Positions 1-7,816 of a DNA stretch of 64,000 nucleotides are shown here, one piece after another. The stretch lies in the NCBI RefSeq assembly GCF_030160235.1, contig NZ_BSNY01000030.1:1-64000 (forward strand), read 5' to 3'. Both the position numbers and the translations under genes were made by a program. Numbering within the stretch: the first letter of the stretch is position 1; every line of letters starts with the position of its first letter. The notes beneath the pieces were generated by a model. The model did not search any database and was not told the DNA's origin. It saw only the letters and a list, made by a program, of their open reading frames with translations. This stretch comes from Mesorhizobium huakuii (lineage in GTDB: Bacteria; Pseudomonadota; Alphaproteobacteria; Rhizobiales; Rhizobiaceae).

Positions 1-58
1 TCGGAATGACTGGCCGGCTTCAAATCGGAATCGATGGCCGGCTTCGTCGGAATACGCA
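1..58. mobile_element. Repeated terminus of an insertion sequence, probably IS21-like (partial)
   Basis: Three copies of TCGGAAT (at 1, 25 and 47) alternate with two copies of GGCCGGCTTC (at 12 and 36), giving a spaced multi-repeat of about 22-24 bp. IS21-family elements of rhizobia have ends built from several transposase-binding repeats, and this motif pattern resembles them. The element itself would lie left of the window. No transposase is visible, so the family assignment is an inference. Confidence 0.45.
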
Positions 59-133
59 CTTGTAGGCGAGATCCCCAAGGATCTTACGGGGCATTCAGCG
101 CAAGAGATAGCAAAGGTGGTTGCCGCCGCTTAG
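56..133 (+). pseudogene. C-terminal remnant of an unknown protein next to the IS-like end
   Basis: A reading frame open from the window edge ends at a TAG at 131-133. After the repeated IS-like end it encodes about 25 residues (ALVGEIPKDLTG, then HSAQEIAKVVAAA). The repeats run straight into the frame, so this may be the 3' stub of a gene cut by the element. It is too short to identify. It could also be a chance open frame. Confidence 0.2.
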
Positions 134-234
134 AGCAATTCCAGGAAAAGTGTGAGCGGTTTTCCGTCAGGAATTGCGTCAAAACAAAGAGTTAGAGCGG
201 TTCGCCGTTTCCATGAAACGGTGAAACGCTCTAG
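132..234. repeat. Dispersed intergenic palindromic repeat, copy A
   Basis: The element begins AGAGCAATTCC and ends CGCTCT. It contains GGAATTGCGTCAAAAC and a hairpin of CCGTTTC-CAT-GAAACGG (7-bp stem). A second, longer copy lies at 44781-44903 in this window and shares the segments AGCAATTCCAG, GTGTGAGCGGTTTTCC, GGAATTGCGTCAAAACAA and TTCGCCGTTTCCATGAAACG. It is a member of a non-coding palindromic repeat family like those scattered between rhizobial genes. Confidence 0.75.
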
Positions 235-515
235 TTCTCCGGGGGCCTCCGGCATTTATGCAACCGACATGCATTTGAGAGTGCGCGGGGATGTCTCGCC
301 ATACCCGCGCCCAAGCTAAACCAACAGGATGCTGCGGAGCGATCATATTGACGTCGGGACCGTGCAGACGCTCTACCATTCCGCGTGGACCGGGGGGCGG
401 AAGGCCCAGGCTTACGGCGCGACCTTCGGCTGGACGAGCCGTCATCGAAATGGGCTTGCACGGTCGGCGTCCCTTTGGACATCGACCAGCCACTCGGACC
501 CCAGCATAGACATCG
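235..515. other. Intergenic, no recognisable gene
   Basis: This 281-bp stretch lies between repeat copy A and the stop of the downstream sensor kinase. Short open frames exist on both strands, but none has a ribosome-binding site with a plausible start or resembles a known protein. No convincing terminator was seen. Confidence 0.5.
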
Positions 516-1592
516 TCAGCTCGACGCCGCCGATCGCTTGAAAACAATGGTAACCTTGGTCCCTTCAGTGGCGCTGGATTTAACTTCGAATTGCGCTTTG
601 GCGTTCTCGGTCAAAGAGCGCGCGATGAGAGCACCGAGCTTGCCGGGCTTCGGCCATGTCTCGCCCTCCGGCAAACCAATTCCATCATCGGCGATAGTGA
701 TGCGGCATCCGTCGCCATCGACCACGCTGTGAAGCGTTATCGTGCCGCCTTCTCGTCCCTTGAAGGCGTGTTTGAGCGCATTGGTCAGCAGTTCATTCAC
801 AACCAGCCCCGTTGGCATCGCAACATTGATCGAGACGGGATAGGTATCCACCTTCATGTCCAGGCGTATGCCTTCGACGGCATGTGAAGCCATTACCGCG
901 GATGCTATCTGGCTGAGGTAGATGCCGAGATCGATCTCATCGCTCTGCTCGTCATTCGACAGTGCCTGGTAGAGTATCGCAAGAGCGTCGACGCGCCCGG
1001 CCAACCTCTCGAACCGTTTCTGATCGGGCTCCGCTGCGTTGCGGGTCTCCAGCCGGATGAGTGCGGTGATCATCTGGAGATTGTTTTTTACCCTGTGCTG
1101 CAGTTCCCGCAGCAAGGTGTCCTTCTCCCGAACACGCTCCTCGACCGTGGGCGCCTCCTCAGCGTGAAAGGATACGTCCACCAAGGCAACCAGCCGGAAA
1201 CAATTCTTGCCGTCGTCGTCCACTATCAAATTTGAGTAGGCGTCGACGACTGCTGGTCCGTCGGCGCCGCGCTCCAGGCGGAAAGTACCCACGAAATCAG
1301 TTTCATTGACAACGCACTCGGCCAGCGCCTTGTCCTTCTGCTCACGGACTCCGGTCCCCGAAAGCGCTGTCCAGTTTTTCCGTGCCAGACTGGCAGACTT
1401 CAGGCCTGAGAGTTTTTCGAATTCAGGATTTGCATAGACGACGCGCTCCGTCTCGATCAGGTCTGAAACGGCGATCGCGATAGGTACTTGGTCTAGAAAT
1501 TTCTTGAATTGTTCGCTCTCCAGCGCGGTGGCAAGGTCGGGCGTCTCGAGCAGCTGCTCGACCGCCTCTGGCTTCCCTGTATCCGATGTCAT
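516..1592 (-). CDS. PAS-domain sensor histidine kinase of the HisKA_2 class
   Basis: A soluble 358-residue kinase with no membrane segment, so it senses in the cytoplasm. Residues about 30-145 form a PAS domain (IAVSDLIETERVVYANPEFEKL is diagnostic in part). The phosphoacceptor helix LRELQHRVKNNLQM places the histidine near residue 166, a HisKA_2 pattern. The ATPase domain shows NELLTNALKHAF (N box) and ADDGIGLP (G1 box). It is the third gene of a minus-strand operon with kaiC and an HWE kinase, 87 bp after the latter. I chose the ATG at 1592. A GTG at 1670 would add 26 unlikely residues. With no receiver or output domain, it must pass phosphate to a response regulator encoded elsewhere. Confidence 0.85.
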   Translation of the reverse strand: MTSDTGKPEAVEQLLETPDLATALESEQFKKFLDQVPIAIAVSDLIETERVVYANPEFEKLSGLKSASLARKNWTALSGTGVREQKDKALAECVVNETDFVGTFRLERGADGPAVVDAYSNLIVDDDGKNCFRLVALVDVSFHAEEAPTVEERVREKDTLLRELQHRVKNNLQMITALIRLETRNAAEPDQKRFERLAGRVDALAILYQALSNDEQSDEIDLGIYLSQIASAVMASHAVEGIRLDMKVDTYPVSINVAMPTGLVVNELLTNALKHAFKGREGGTITLHSVVDGDGCRITIADDGIGLPEGETWPKPGKLGALIARSLTENAKAQFEVKSSATEGTKVTIVFKRSAASS

Positions 1593-1679
1593 TTTACGCC
1601 TACGCCGTAAGGAAAGGTCACCAGTATCAGCGATGGGGCAGATAGGCCACCACCGAAGCGGGGGCTCCACCTGCAGAGG

Positions 1680-2720
1680 TCAATAGGCCGGGACCAGCCT
1701 CGTGTCGCGTAGCGGCAAGGCCATTGCGAACCGAAGGCCGTCAGGATGATAGTTTAACTCAACCTCGGCGTGGCACTGCACCGCGACAACTTTCTCCAGC
1801 AGAGTCGTGCCAAAACCGCGCCGCCTTGGTTGCTCCACCTTCGGTCCGCCCTTTTCAAGCCAATTCAGATTGAGGGTTCGTTCGTTGTCCGAATTGTTCA
1901 CCGACCACCTGACTTCGAGACGGCCGTGAGGGCGGGACAGCGCGCCATATTTCGATGAGTTGGACGCAAGTTCATGAAAGGCCATCCCGATCGGGATCGC
2001 GATATCGGCGACAAGCGCGACGTCTGGCCCTTCGAGCATCACACGCGACTTGTCGGTCGTATCGTAGTGGCGCAGTTCCGATTCCAGCAGCTTGTGCAAC
2101 GAAGCCATCTGCCAATAGTCATCGGTCAGCATCGAATGCGTGTCGGCGAGAGAGACGATCCTGGCGGAGAAATCGCGCACGAAATCATCCACGCTGCCAC
2201 TCGATCTGGCAGTTGCCCCCATCATCGCCCGGACATTTGCCAACGTGTTTTTGACGCGATGATGCAGCTCCCTGATCAGCAGTTTCTGCCGGTCCGCGAC
2301 CTCTTGCTTCTGTTCAATGTATGACTTGACCTCGAGCTGACGGGCGCGGGCACGCAGGGCCGAGCGCACAGAATTTGCCAGGCTCGACGCCAGGAATGGT
2401 CTCTCGAGAACGATCAGATAGCGGTCCAGAAAGGCGAGGCGTTTGTCGATCTCCGTTCCCCGCATCGTCAGCAACACGATCGGAAAATCGGACCACGCCG
2501 GTTGATGGTTGAGCCAGGATGCAAACTGATTTCGATCAGAGCTGATCAAGGCTTCTTCGGTAACCAAAAAGCACTGGGCCTGGTCCAACAGCGGAACTGC
2601 TTCGTCGAGCGTCGCGCAGATGTGGGACTTGATGCCGTTTTCCGTGAGGATTGCCGACGCGACCTTCGCGTCGCGCCCGACTGGTGCCAATACGAGCACA
2701 CTGCTGTCTGAGGGCATCAT
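1680..2720 (-). CDS. HWE-family histidine kinase with N-terminal pseudo-receiver
   Basis: 346 residues. Residues 1-125 fold like a receiver domain (alternating hydrophobic strands, late LTMRGTE and LERPF segments where receivers carry T/S and K-P), but the aspartate strand reads CFLVTEEAL. The phosphoacceptor is therefore replaced and the domain is a pseudo-receiver. A linker leads to LLIRELHHRVKNTLANV with the phosphohistidine near residue 153-154, then FHELASNSSKYGALS and RRGFGTTLLEKVV, which are HWE kinase signatures. The start codon overlaps the kaiC stop (ATGATG/TGA), so translation is probably coupled. Pseudo-receivers next to a Kai-type ATPase suggest that the kinase reads the state of KaiC. 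That link is an inference from gene order. Confidence 0.85.
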   Translation of the reverse strand: MMPSDSSVLVLAPVGRDAKVASAILTENGIKSHICATLDEAVPLLDQAQCFLVTEEALISSDRNQFASWLNHQPAWSDFPIVLLTMRGTEIDKRLAFLDRYLIVLERPFLASSLANSVRSALRARARQLEVKSYIEQKQEVADRQKLLIRELHHRVKNTLANVRAMMGATARSSGSVDDFVRDFSARIVSLADTHSMLTDDYWQMASLHKLLESELRHYDTTDKSRVMLEGPDVALVADIAIPIGMAFHELASNSSKYGALSRPHGRLEVRWSVNNSDNERTLNLNWLEKGGPKVEQPRRRGFGTTLLEKVVAVQCHAEVELNYHPDGLRFAMALPLRDTRLVPAY

Positions 2721-4252
2721 GATGCCTTGTCTTGCAACAGGTTGCCTTGCTTACCCTCGTAGGTTGGCACGCCAGTCAGTATCCCCCGGAACTCCTCCAA
2801 TGGTTCACCGACGGACAGTCCGGTTGCGCTTATCTTGAATTCGCGAATGGTGTCCTCATGCGGCCCGACGCGTTTCTTGACCACGGAAATAGCCCGTCTC
2901 AGACGGCCGCCGCTTTCGAAGAAGCGCAGGAGCATTACGGAATCGCAGAGATAGGTCATGTCGACGGAGGCTGACATCTGCCCTATCAGCCCATGATTGG
3001 CCAACAGCAGGATCGTCACAACGCCCTTTTGATTGAGATATGTCAGGATCTCGTGCATCTGCAGCACAAGATGCTGCTCCTCCGACATGGCATTGAGATA
3101 CCCAGTCAGGCTGTCGATGACGACGATCCTTGCATTCGAGCGCTCCACAGCAGACTGGATGCGCGACGACAATTCACCAGGCGACAATTCTGCAGGATCC
3201 ACCTGTTCCAGCAGCAAGCTTCCATTGTCGGCGAATGGCCCCAGATCCATGCCGAGGCCAGACGCGCGCGCCAGGAAAATCCGCTTGGTTTCATCAAACA
3301 AAAGCACCAGCACATGTTCGCCGCGCTTGAGAGCCGCATGGCAATAGCTGCATGCGATGGTCGACTTGCCGACACCAGAAGGTCCCATCAGGAGAGTGCT
3401 GGTGCCGCGGTCCAGCCCGCCACCCACGAGCGTGTCGACAGATCCATTACCGGTTGCCGGCGTTCCATGCTCGGCCATCTCGTGTTCGGAGGCAACCAAG
3501 CGCGGAAACACCATCACGCCGCCCGGTCGAATGACGAAGTCGTGGAAGCCGCCGCGAATTTGAACGCCGCGCATTTTGATGATGCGCAGCCGCCGGCGCT
3601 CTCCGCCATAGATCGGCGAAAGCTGTTCCATCCGGATGACGCCATGACTGATCGAATGCAGGTTTAGATCGTCATGTTCAGCGGTGAGATCGTCAAGCAG
3701 AAGCACCGTCGCATTGTTGAGCAGGAAAAAGCTTTTCAAAGCCAGGACCTGCCGCCGATAGCGTAACGAGCCCTGCGACAAGAGGCGAATTTCCGAAAGG
3801 GAATCGAACACCACGCGATCCGGCTTCATGCGCTCGATCTCGGCGAGCGCGGACTGCACGGTCTCACCGAGCTCAAGATCGGACGAATGAACCAGAGTCT
3901 GTAACTGCGATGGGTCGAGGCTCAACTCCGGTGGCACCAGCTCGAGGATTTCGATCCCGTCAAGAGAAAATCCATGCCGTTGCGCGACCGAGTGCAGTTC
4001 ACGCTTGCTCTCGGACAGCGTTATATAGAGGCATTTCTCGCCATCCGCCGCACCTTTGATCAGAAACTGCAGACCAAGTGTGGTCTTACCTGAACCAGGC
4101 CTGCCCTCTACAAGATGTGACCGGAATTTTGCGTATCCGCCTCGCAGGACATAGTCGAGGCCTTCCACGCCAGATGATATTGGTGAAGCGTCGTCTTGAT
4201 CCACGTTGCCCCGCTCGCTTTTCTTGAACACCTCAACGGATAGAATTTTCAA
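2717..4252 (-). CDS. kaiC: KaiC-like double RecA-fold ATPase
   Basis: 511 residues from a TTG start at 4252 that is preceded by AGAGGGG, which suits a ribosome-binding site. Two RecA/KaiC domains are clear. Walker A motifs are GRPGSGKTT (50-58) and GPSGVGKST (290-298), and Walker B-like strands are DRVVFDSLSE (145-154) and RIVVIDSLTG (375-384). The catalytic glutamate pair of clock KaiC is reduced to SES (80-82) and ET (321-322). Aligned by eye, the phosphosites Ser431/Thr432 of cyanobacterial KaiC fall on Thr433/Tyr434. No kaiA or kaiB is nearby. The stop overlaps the start of the HWE kinase gene. It is probably a signalling ATPase whose output is the two downstream kinases rather than a complete clock. 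Upstream in-frame codons to 4585 overlap the divergent gene and look non-coding. Confidence 0.85.
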   Translation of the reverse strand: MKILSVEVFKKSERGNVDQDDASPISSGVEGLDYVLRGGYAKFRSHLVEGRPGSGKTTLGLQFLIKGAADGEKCLYITLSESKRELHSVAQRHGFSLDGIEILELVPPELSLDPSQLQTLVHSSDLELGETVQSALAEIERMKPDRVVFDSLSEIRLLSQGSLRYRRQVLALKSFFLLNNATVLLLDDLTAEHDDLNLHSISHGVIRMEQLSPIYGGERRRLRIIKMRGVQIRGGFHDFVIRPGGVMVFPRLVASEHEMAEHGTPATGNGSVDTLVGGGLDRGTSTLLMGPSGVGKSTIACSYCHAALKRGEHVLVLLFDETKRIFLARASGLGMDLGPFADNGSLLLEQVDPAELSPGELSSRIQSAVERSNARIVVIDSLTGYLNAMSEEQHLVLQMHEILTYLNQKGVVTILLLANHGLIGQMSASVDMTYLCDSVMLLRFFESGGRLRRAISVVKKRVGPHEDTIREFKISATGLSVGEPLEEFRGILTGVPTYEGKQGNLLQDKAS

Positions 4253-4391
4253 TGGTTCCCCTCTTGAAGAAGTGAGGGTCTCACGGCCATTCCAACGACG
4301 TCGTGTTGTCGGGGCTGTCGCGAAGCGCCGCCGCAGATTTCTGCCGTCAGACCGCAGTGATGGCTGAGGGAACCTCGTACTCGCGAGGCCG

Positions 4392-5132
4392 TTGTGCCTC
4401 ACCAATGAGGTCCGGCGCTTGAGCGAACCAGTCCCAGATATCGAGCGCCGGCCCTTCGGGTGTTCTCCGCAAGGCAAGAACAGGCTCATTGTGGGGATGC
4501 TCGTTGCATGCCTCGTTCTCGGCTTCGGAGTGCTCGCCGAGGAGGTCCGGGAAGGCGATACGACCAAATTTGATCTGGCGATCATGTCGACCCTTCGTGG
4601 AGCCGATCAGGCCTACCCGATCGGTCCGCCATGGCTTCAGGAAGCGGCCAGAGATGTGACCTCGATCGGCAGCGTGGTGTTTCTTGGCTTCGTGTTGATG
4701 GCAGGGGTTGCCTATCTGCTTCTTGTCCACAAGCGGGCTCTGGCCATTTGGATGGCAGTGGCGGTGGCCGGCGGGGAACTGCTTGGCACGATCCTCAAGC
4801 TAAGCTTCAACCGGCCCAGGCCGGAGATTCCTCATGTCACGCGGGTGTTCACTGCAAGCTTCCCGAGTGGCCATGCTATGCTTTCGGCGATCACGTTCCT
4901 GACCGTGGGCGCCCTCCTTTCACACGCAAGTCAGGATCTGCGCCTCAAAGTGTATTTCATGACCCTCGCCGTGTTTCTGACGGTGGCCGTTGGCATTAGC
5001 CGGGTCTATCTCGCGGTCCACTATCCCACGGATGTCTTGGCCGGCTGGTGCATTGGTTCAGGCTGGGCCATCCTGTGTTGGATAGTCGCTTTATGGTTTC
5101 AGGAAAGGCCGAAGCGGGGGCCAAAAACTTGA
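4392..5132 (+). CDS. PAP2-family membrane phosphatase
   Basis: Up to 246 residues with about six membrane segments. The three phosphatase motifs of the PAP2 superfamily are present: a K-to-RP motif around 136-143 (KLSFNRPRP), PSGH at 158-161 whose histidine is catalytic, and SRVYLAVHYPTDV near 203-215 with the nucleophilic histidine. Such enzymes dephosphorylate phosphatidate, undecaprenyl pyrophosphate or related lipid phosphates at the membrane. The start is uncertain: TTG at 4392, TTG near 4419 or ATG near 4497. It overlaps the next gene by 40 bp, so it sits in an operon with a lipid-kinase-like protein. The pairing suggests opposing phosphorylation and dephosphorylation of a lipid, which is inferred from context. 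Confidence 0.85.
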   Translation: MCLTNEVRRLSEPVPDIERRPFGCSPQGKNRLIVGMLVACLVLGFGVLAEEVREGDTTKFDLAIMSTLRGADQAYPIGPPWLQEAARDVTSIGSVVFLGFVLMAGVAYLLLVHKRALAIWMAVAVAGGELLGTILKLSFNRPRPEIPHVTRVFTASFPSGHAMLSAITFLTVGALLSHASQDLRLKVYFMTLAVFLTVAVGISRVYLAVHYPTDVLAGWCIGSGWAILCWIVALWFQERPKRGPKT

Positions 5133-6055
5133 AGGTTGTGGCGCTCATCAACAAAAGTGCCGGCGCCGTAGCGCGCAAGGGCGACATCGATAGAGCCGTG
5201 CGGGATGGGTTCGCCGCACGTGGCGTCGAGGCCGATGTGCGACTGGTGGAAGGGCGAGAGATTGGAGAGCTCTCTCAGCGCTTCGTTGCCGAAAACAAGT
5301 CGAGGTCCGGTCATGGATCGATATTGGTGGTGGGCGGTGGCGACGGCACTCTAGGCAGCGCGGCCTCGGCGCTGGCGGGGACGGATGTGGTGCTTGGCGT
5401 CCTTCCGCTCGGCACATTGAACCACTTTGCCAAGGATTTGGGTGTGCCGCTCGACCTGACGGCGGCGATCGATACAATCGCGACCGGCAAGCCTGTCACA
5501 GTCGATGTCGCCGAGGTCAACGGCCGAGTCTTTCTCAACAATTCATCGATTGGGATCTATCCGTTCTTTGTTGCAAAGCGTTCAACCGAACAGCGCCGCC
5601 GCGGGTTCGGCAAGCTTGCCGCCATCGGACCCGCCCTCATGAGAACGTTGAGATCCGCCTCGTGGCAGGCTGTCCACGTCGCAGCCCAGGGCACCCGCGA
5701 AAGACTGCGGACGCCTTGTGTGTTTGTTGGCAACAATTTCTACGACATCGCCGATCTTGGCCACCGCGCCAGCCTCACGTCAAAAGAACTGTGCGTCTAT
5801 GTCGTCAAGCAGCAGTCCTGGTTTGGACTGGCACTGCTTCCGTTCAAGATCGCGTTCGGCATGATCGACTCCGCCCGAGATCTGGAAATCTATCGGGCTG
5901 GTTCACTTCAAATCACATCGCATCGACGCGCCATGCTGGTTTCTCTGGACGGCGAAGCCGTCAGCATGGACACGCCCCTGAATTTTCAGATTCGGCCAGC
6001 AGCCCTGAAGGTCCTCCTACCTGCCAAAAAAGCCAGAACCGGCGACCGTAGCTGA
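5093..6055 (+). CDS. Diacylglycerol kinase catalytic-domain (DAGK/YegS/LCB5-type) lipid kinase
   Basis: 320 residues from the ATG at 5093. A TTG at 5129 that overlaps the PAP2 stop is an alternative. The N-terminal KVVALINKSAG strand, the nucleotide-binding motif VVGGGDGTLGSAAS (GGGDGT at 81-86) and LPLGTLNHFAKDLG are the conserved core of the DAGK_cat family, and the C-terminal half is the usual beta-rich domain with SLDGE near the end. It should phosphorylate a lipid alcohol such as diacylglycerol at the inner membrane face. It overlaps the PAP2 gene and is 15 bp from the metallophosphoesterase gene, so all three are probably one transcript. The exact lipid is not predictable from sequence. 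Confidence 0.87.
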   Translation: MVSGKAEAGAKNLKVVALINKSAGAVARKGDIDRAVRDGFAARGVEADVRLVEGREIGELSQRFVAENKSRSGHGSILVVGGGDGTLGSAASALAGTDVVLGVLPLGTLNHFAKDLGVPLDLTAAIDTIATGKPVTVDVAEVNGRVFLNNSSIGIYPFFVAKRSTEQRRRGFGKLAAIGPALMRTLRSASWQAVHVAAQGTRERLRTPCVFVGNNFYDIADLGHRASLTSKELCVYVVKQQSWFGLALLPFKIAFGMIDSARDLEIYRAGSLQITSHRRAMLVSLDGEAVSMDTPLNFQIRPAALKVLLPAKKARTGDRS

Positions 6056-6070
6056 AAGCGGAGAACTTCA

Positions 6071-6880
6071 GTGAAAACCCTGGTCCACCTTTCGGATTTG
6101 CACTTTGGAAAGACAGAGAGCCGACTTGTGGACGCGATTGCGACGGAGGTTCTTGCGGTCGACTCTGATTTGCTCGTCGTGTCAGGAGATCTGACGCAGC
6201 GTGCCCGGAAAGAGGAATTCCTGCAGGCGCGGGCCTTCCTTGATTCCCTCCCTGGCCCCCGCATCGTGGTGCCGGGCAATCACGACGTGCCGCTCTGGAA
6301 TGTCTTCGCGCGCGCCATGACGCCTCTGTCGCGTTACAGGCGCTACATCGAGGCGGACACCGACCCGTTCTATGCCGACGGCGAAATCGCTGTGGTCGGG
6401 ATCAACACGGCACGATCCCTGACAATAAAGGACGGCAGGATCAACGTCCGCCAGCTCGAGGCGGCGACGGAAAAATTTGCACATATGTCCGATGACGTTA
6501 CCCGGATAGTGGTCACGCATCATCCTTTCGAAGGGCTGAACCTGGAAAACGACGACGGCATCGTGGGCCGGGCCGATCTGGCAATGGACGCCTTCTCGCG
6601 CAGCGGCGTAGACATCATATTGTCTGGGCACCAGCATCTTCACCGCGCTGGTTCGAGCGCACGGCGCTACCTTATCGACGGCTATGCGGCACTGCTTGTT
6701 CAAGCGGGAACGGCGGTTTCGTCGCGGGTACGCCAAGCTGCAAATTCGTTTAACATCATTCGCGTCGAGCACCCGAGGATCTCAATCGAATGTCGGGCAT
6801 GGCAGTCTTCGCAGCCCGGGTTCGAAACCTCAGCCAGTTATTCCTTTCGGCAAGGACCACGCGGGTGGGAACCTGCTTGA
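6071..6880 (+). CDS. Calcineurin-like metallophosphoesterase
   Basis: 269 residues from a GTG preceded by GCGGAG. Metal-binding motifs appear in order: LSDLHFG (D-x-H), VVSGDLTQ (GD), VPGNHDVP (GNHD), VVTHHPFEG (histidine) and LSGHQHLH (GHxH). The spacing is that of the cyclic-nucleotide or UDP-diacylglucosamine type phosphoesterases (3',5'-cyclic AMP phosphodiesterase-like). No signal peptide or membrane helix is present, so it acts in the cytoplasm. It is the last gene of the operon with a PAP2 phosphatase and a lipid kinase, which makes a phospholipid-derived or phosphodiester substrate plausible, but the substrate cannot be named. Confidence 0.87.
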   Translation: MKTLVHLSDLHFGKTESRLVDAIATEVLAVDSDLLVVSGDLTQRARKEEFLQARAFLDSLPGPRIVVPGNHDVPLWNVFARAMTPLSRYRRYIEADTDPFYADGEIAVVGINTARSLTIKDGRINVRQLEAATEKFAHMSDDVTRIVVTHHPFEGLNLENDDGIVGRADLAMDAFSRSGVDIILSGHQHLHRAGSSARRYLIDGYAALLVQAGTAVSSRVRQAANSFNIIRVEHPRISIECRAWQSSQPGFETSASYSFRQGPRGWEPA

Positions 6881-7284
6881 ATGGCGGTTAGACACGGGCG
6901 CCCCTCACCCTAGATGATGCACCCTTTCAGCCGCCGCGCCGGCGCCGAGAGGTTTGCTAGACATTTCCCATAGTTTTGCGAGGTGTCACTCGATGCCGCT
7001 GAACAAGCTTTGTGCCACCCAATGCGACTTCGACTGCTGCTGTATACCGGTCCTCGACGGCCCTTCGGCCATTGATTCAAGAATACCAGCGCCTCCCGCG
7101 CCGAGTTGCTGTCGTGTGTCAAGTCATTGGTTTTAACCTGCACGGGGGCAAGGAAAGCCAGACTGCGCTTGCCACCAGCCATTCGAAGGCGGTCGCGAAA
7201 CTGCTTTAGCGATCGCTCTTGACGCAGGGGAAATCGATTCCCAACTCATCTTTGTCGGTCGCCATGCAAGGGGCCGGCGTGTCA
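6881..7284. other. Intergenic, no recognisable gene
   Basis: About 400 bp between the metallophosphoesterase and the ROSE-like leader. Only short, composition-driven open frames occur on either strand. No RNA gene or terminator with a T-run was recognised. Confidence 0.5.
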
Positions 7285-7337
7285 GGGAGCGCCAGGCTTC
7301 TTGGCGTTCCCTCGTGTCTATGTTGCTCCAAGGAGGA
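7285..7337 (+). promoter_or_regulatory. ROSE-like RNA thermometer leader of a decayed hsp20 gene
   Basis: A 10-bp hairpin (7285-7294 with 7302-7311, one G-U pair, 7-nt loop) is followed by TTGCTCC at 7323-7329, directly before the ribosome-binding site AAGGAGGA. A pyrimidine-rich TTGCT segment that can mask the Shine-Dalgarno sequence, behind one or more upstream hairpins, is the known plan of ROSE elements of rhizobial small heat-shock genes. Its position 8 nt before the hsp20 start codon fits. The thermometer identity is inferred from layout. Confidence 0.5.
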
Positions 7338-7344
7338 TGTAGCT

Positions 7345-7580
7345 ATGAGAACGAACCTGGACTTTTCTCCCTTCTATCGGTCGAGCATCTGAGGTCGTTC
7401 GCGCGCCAATTCGAACTGGCCGATCATGTGACCATTGTCGGGGCAAAGCTCGAAAACGGTCTGCTGACTATCGACCTCAAGAAGGAAATTCCCGAGGAGA
7501 TGAAGCCGCGCCGCATCGCGATCAATGTCGAGACCGACAAGAAGGCGGCGTCCAAGCGCATTGAAAGCGCGGCGGCCTGA
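7345..7580 (+). pseudogene. Small heat-shock protein (Hsp20/IbpA) with internal deletion
   Basis: The ATG at 7345 sits behind AAGGAGGA and starts MRTNLDFSPFYRSSI, the usual N-terminus of rhizobial Hsp20, but a TGA follows at 7390. In another frame the following DNA encodes RQFELADHVTIVGAKLENG and then a segment ending ...EIPEEMKPRRIAI, which is the C-terminal part of the alpha-crystallin domain. Roughly 80 central codons of a protein of about 150 residues are missing and the join is out of frame. No chaperone can be made. An in-frame GTG at 7314 would only give an 88-residue hybrid. The regulatory leader is still intact, so the loss looks recent. Confidence 0.8.
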
Positions 7581-7762
7581 TCTTTGGCAGTCGGCCCGCG
7601 GCAGACCCCCGTCCTGTCGTGGGTCCTTGAGGATGCTCGCAGATTTGGACAGCCTCGCCCAGCAACGGCGTGTCGTTGGCATGACAATTCGCGAGGCCGT
7701 CGCTGCAAGTGTCTTGCCAGCTTCGAGCCCTTATTCCTGAAAGACTGCGAAGACTGGCCGAC

Positions 7763-7805
7763 AGTGTAGGCCGCCCGTGAGAAGGTGGAGGGGGCGACCT
7801 ACACT
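7763..7805. repeat. Long hairpin downstream of the small secreted protein gene
   Basis: Arms 7763-7776 and 7792-7805 pair over 14 positions with one mismatch around a 15-nt loop. The hairpin lies 12 bp after the stop of the minus-strand gene at 7817 and could stop or stabilise its transcript. There is no T-run, so it is not a classical intrinsic terminator. Confidence 0.5.
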
Positions 7806-7816
7806 AGCCTGTCAGT

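Noticed and set aside
4253-4585. N-terminal extension of KaiC to an upstream start
   Set aside because: The extra residues are Ser/Arg-rich, overlap the divergent PAP2 gene and have no counterpart in KaiC proteins. The TTG at 4252 has a good ribosome-binding site.
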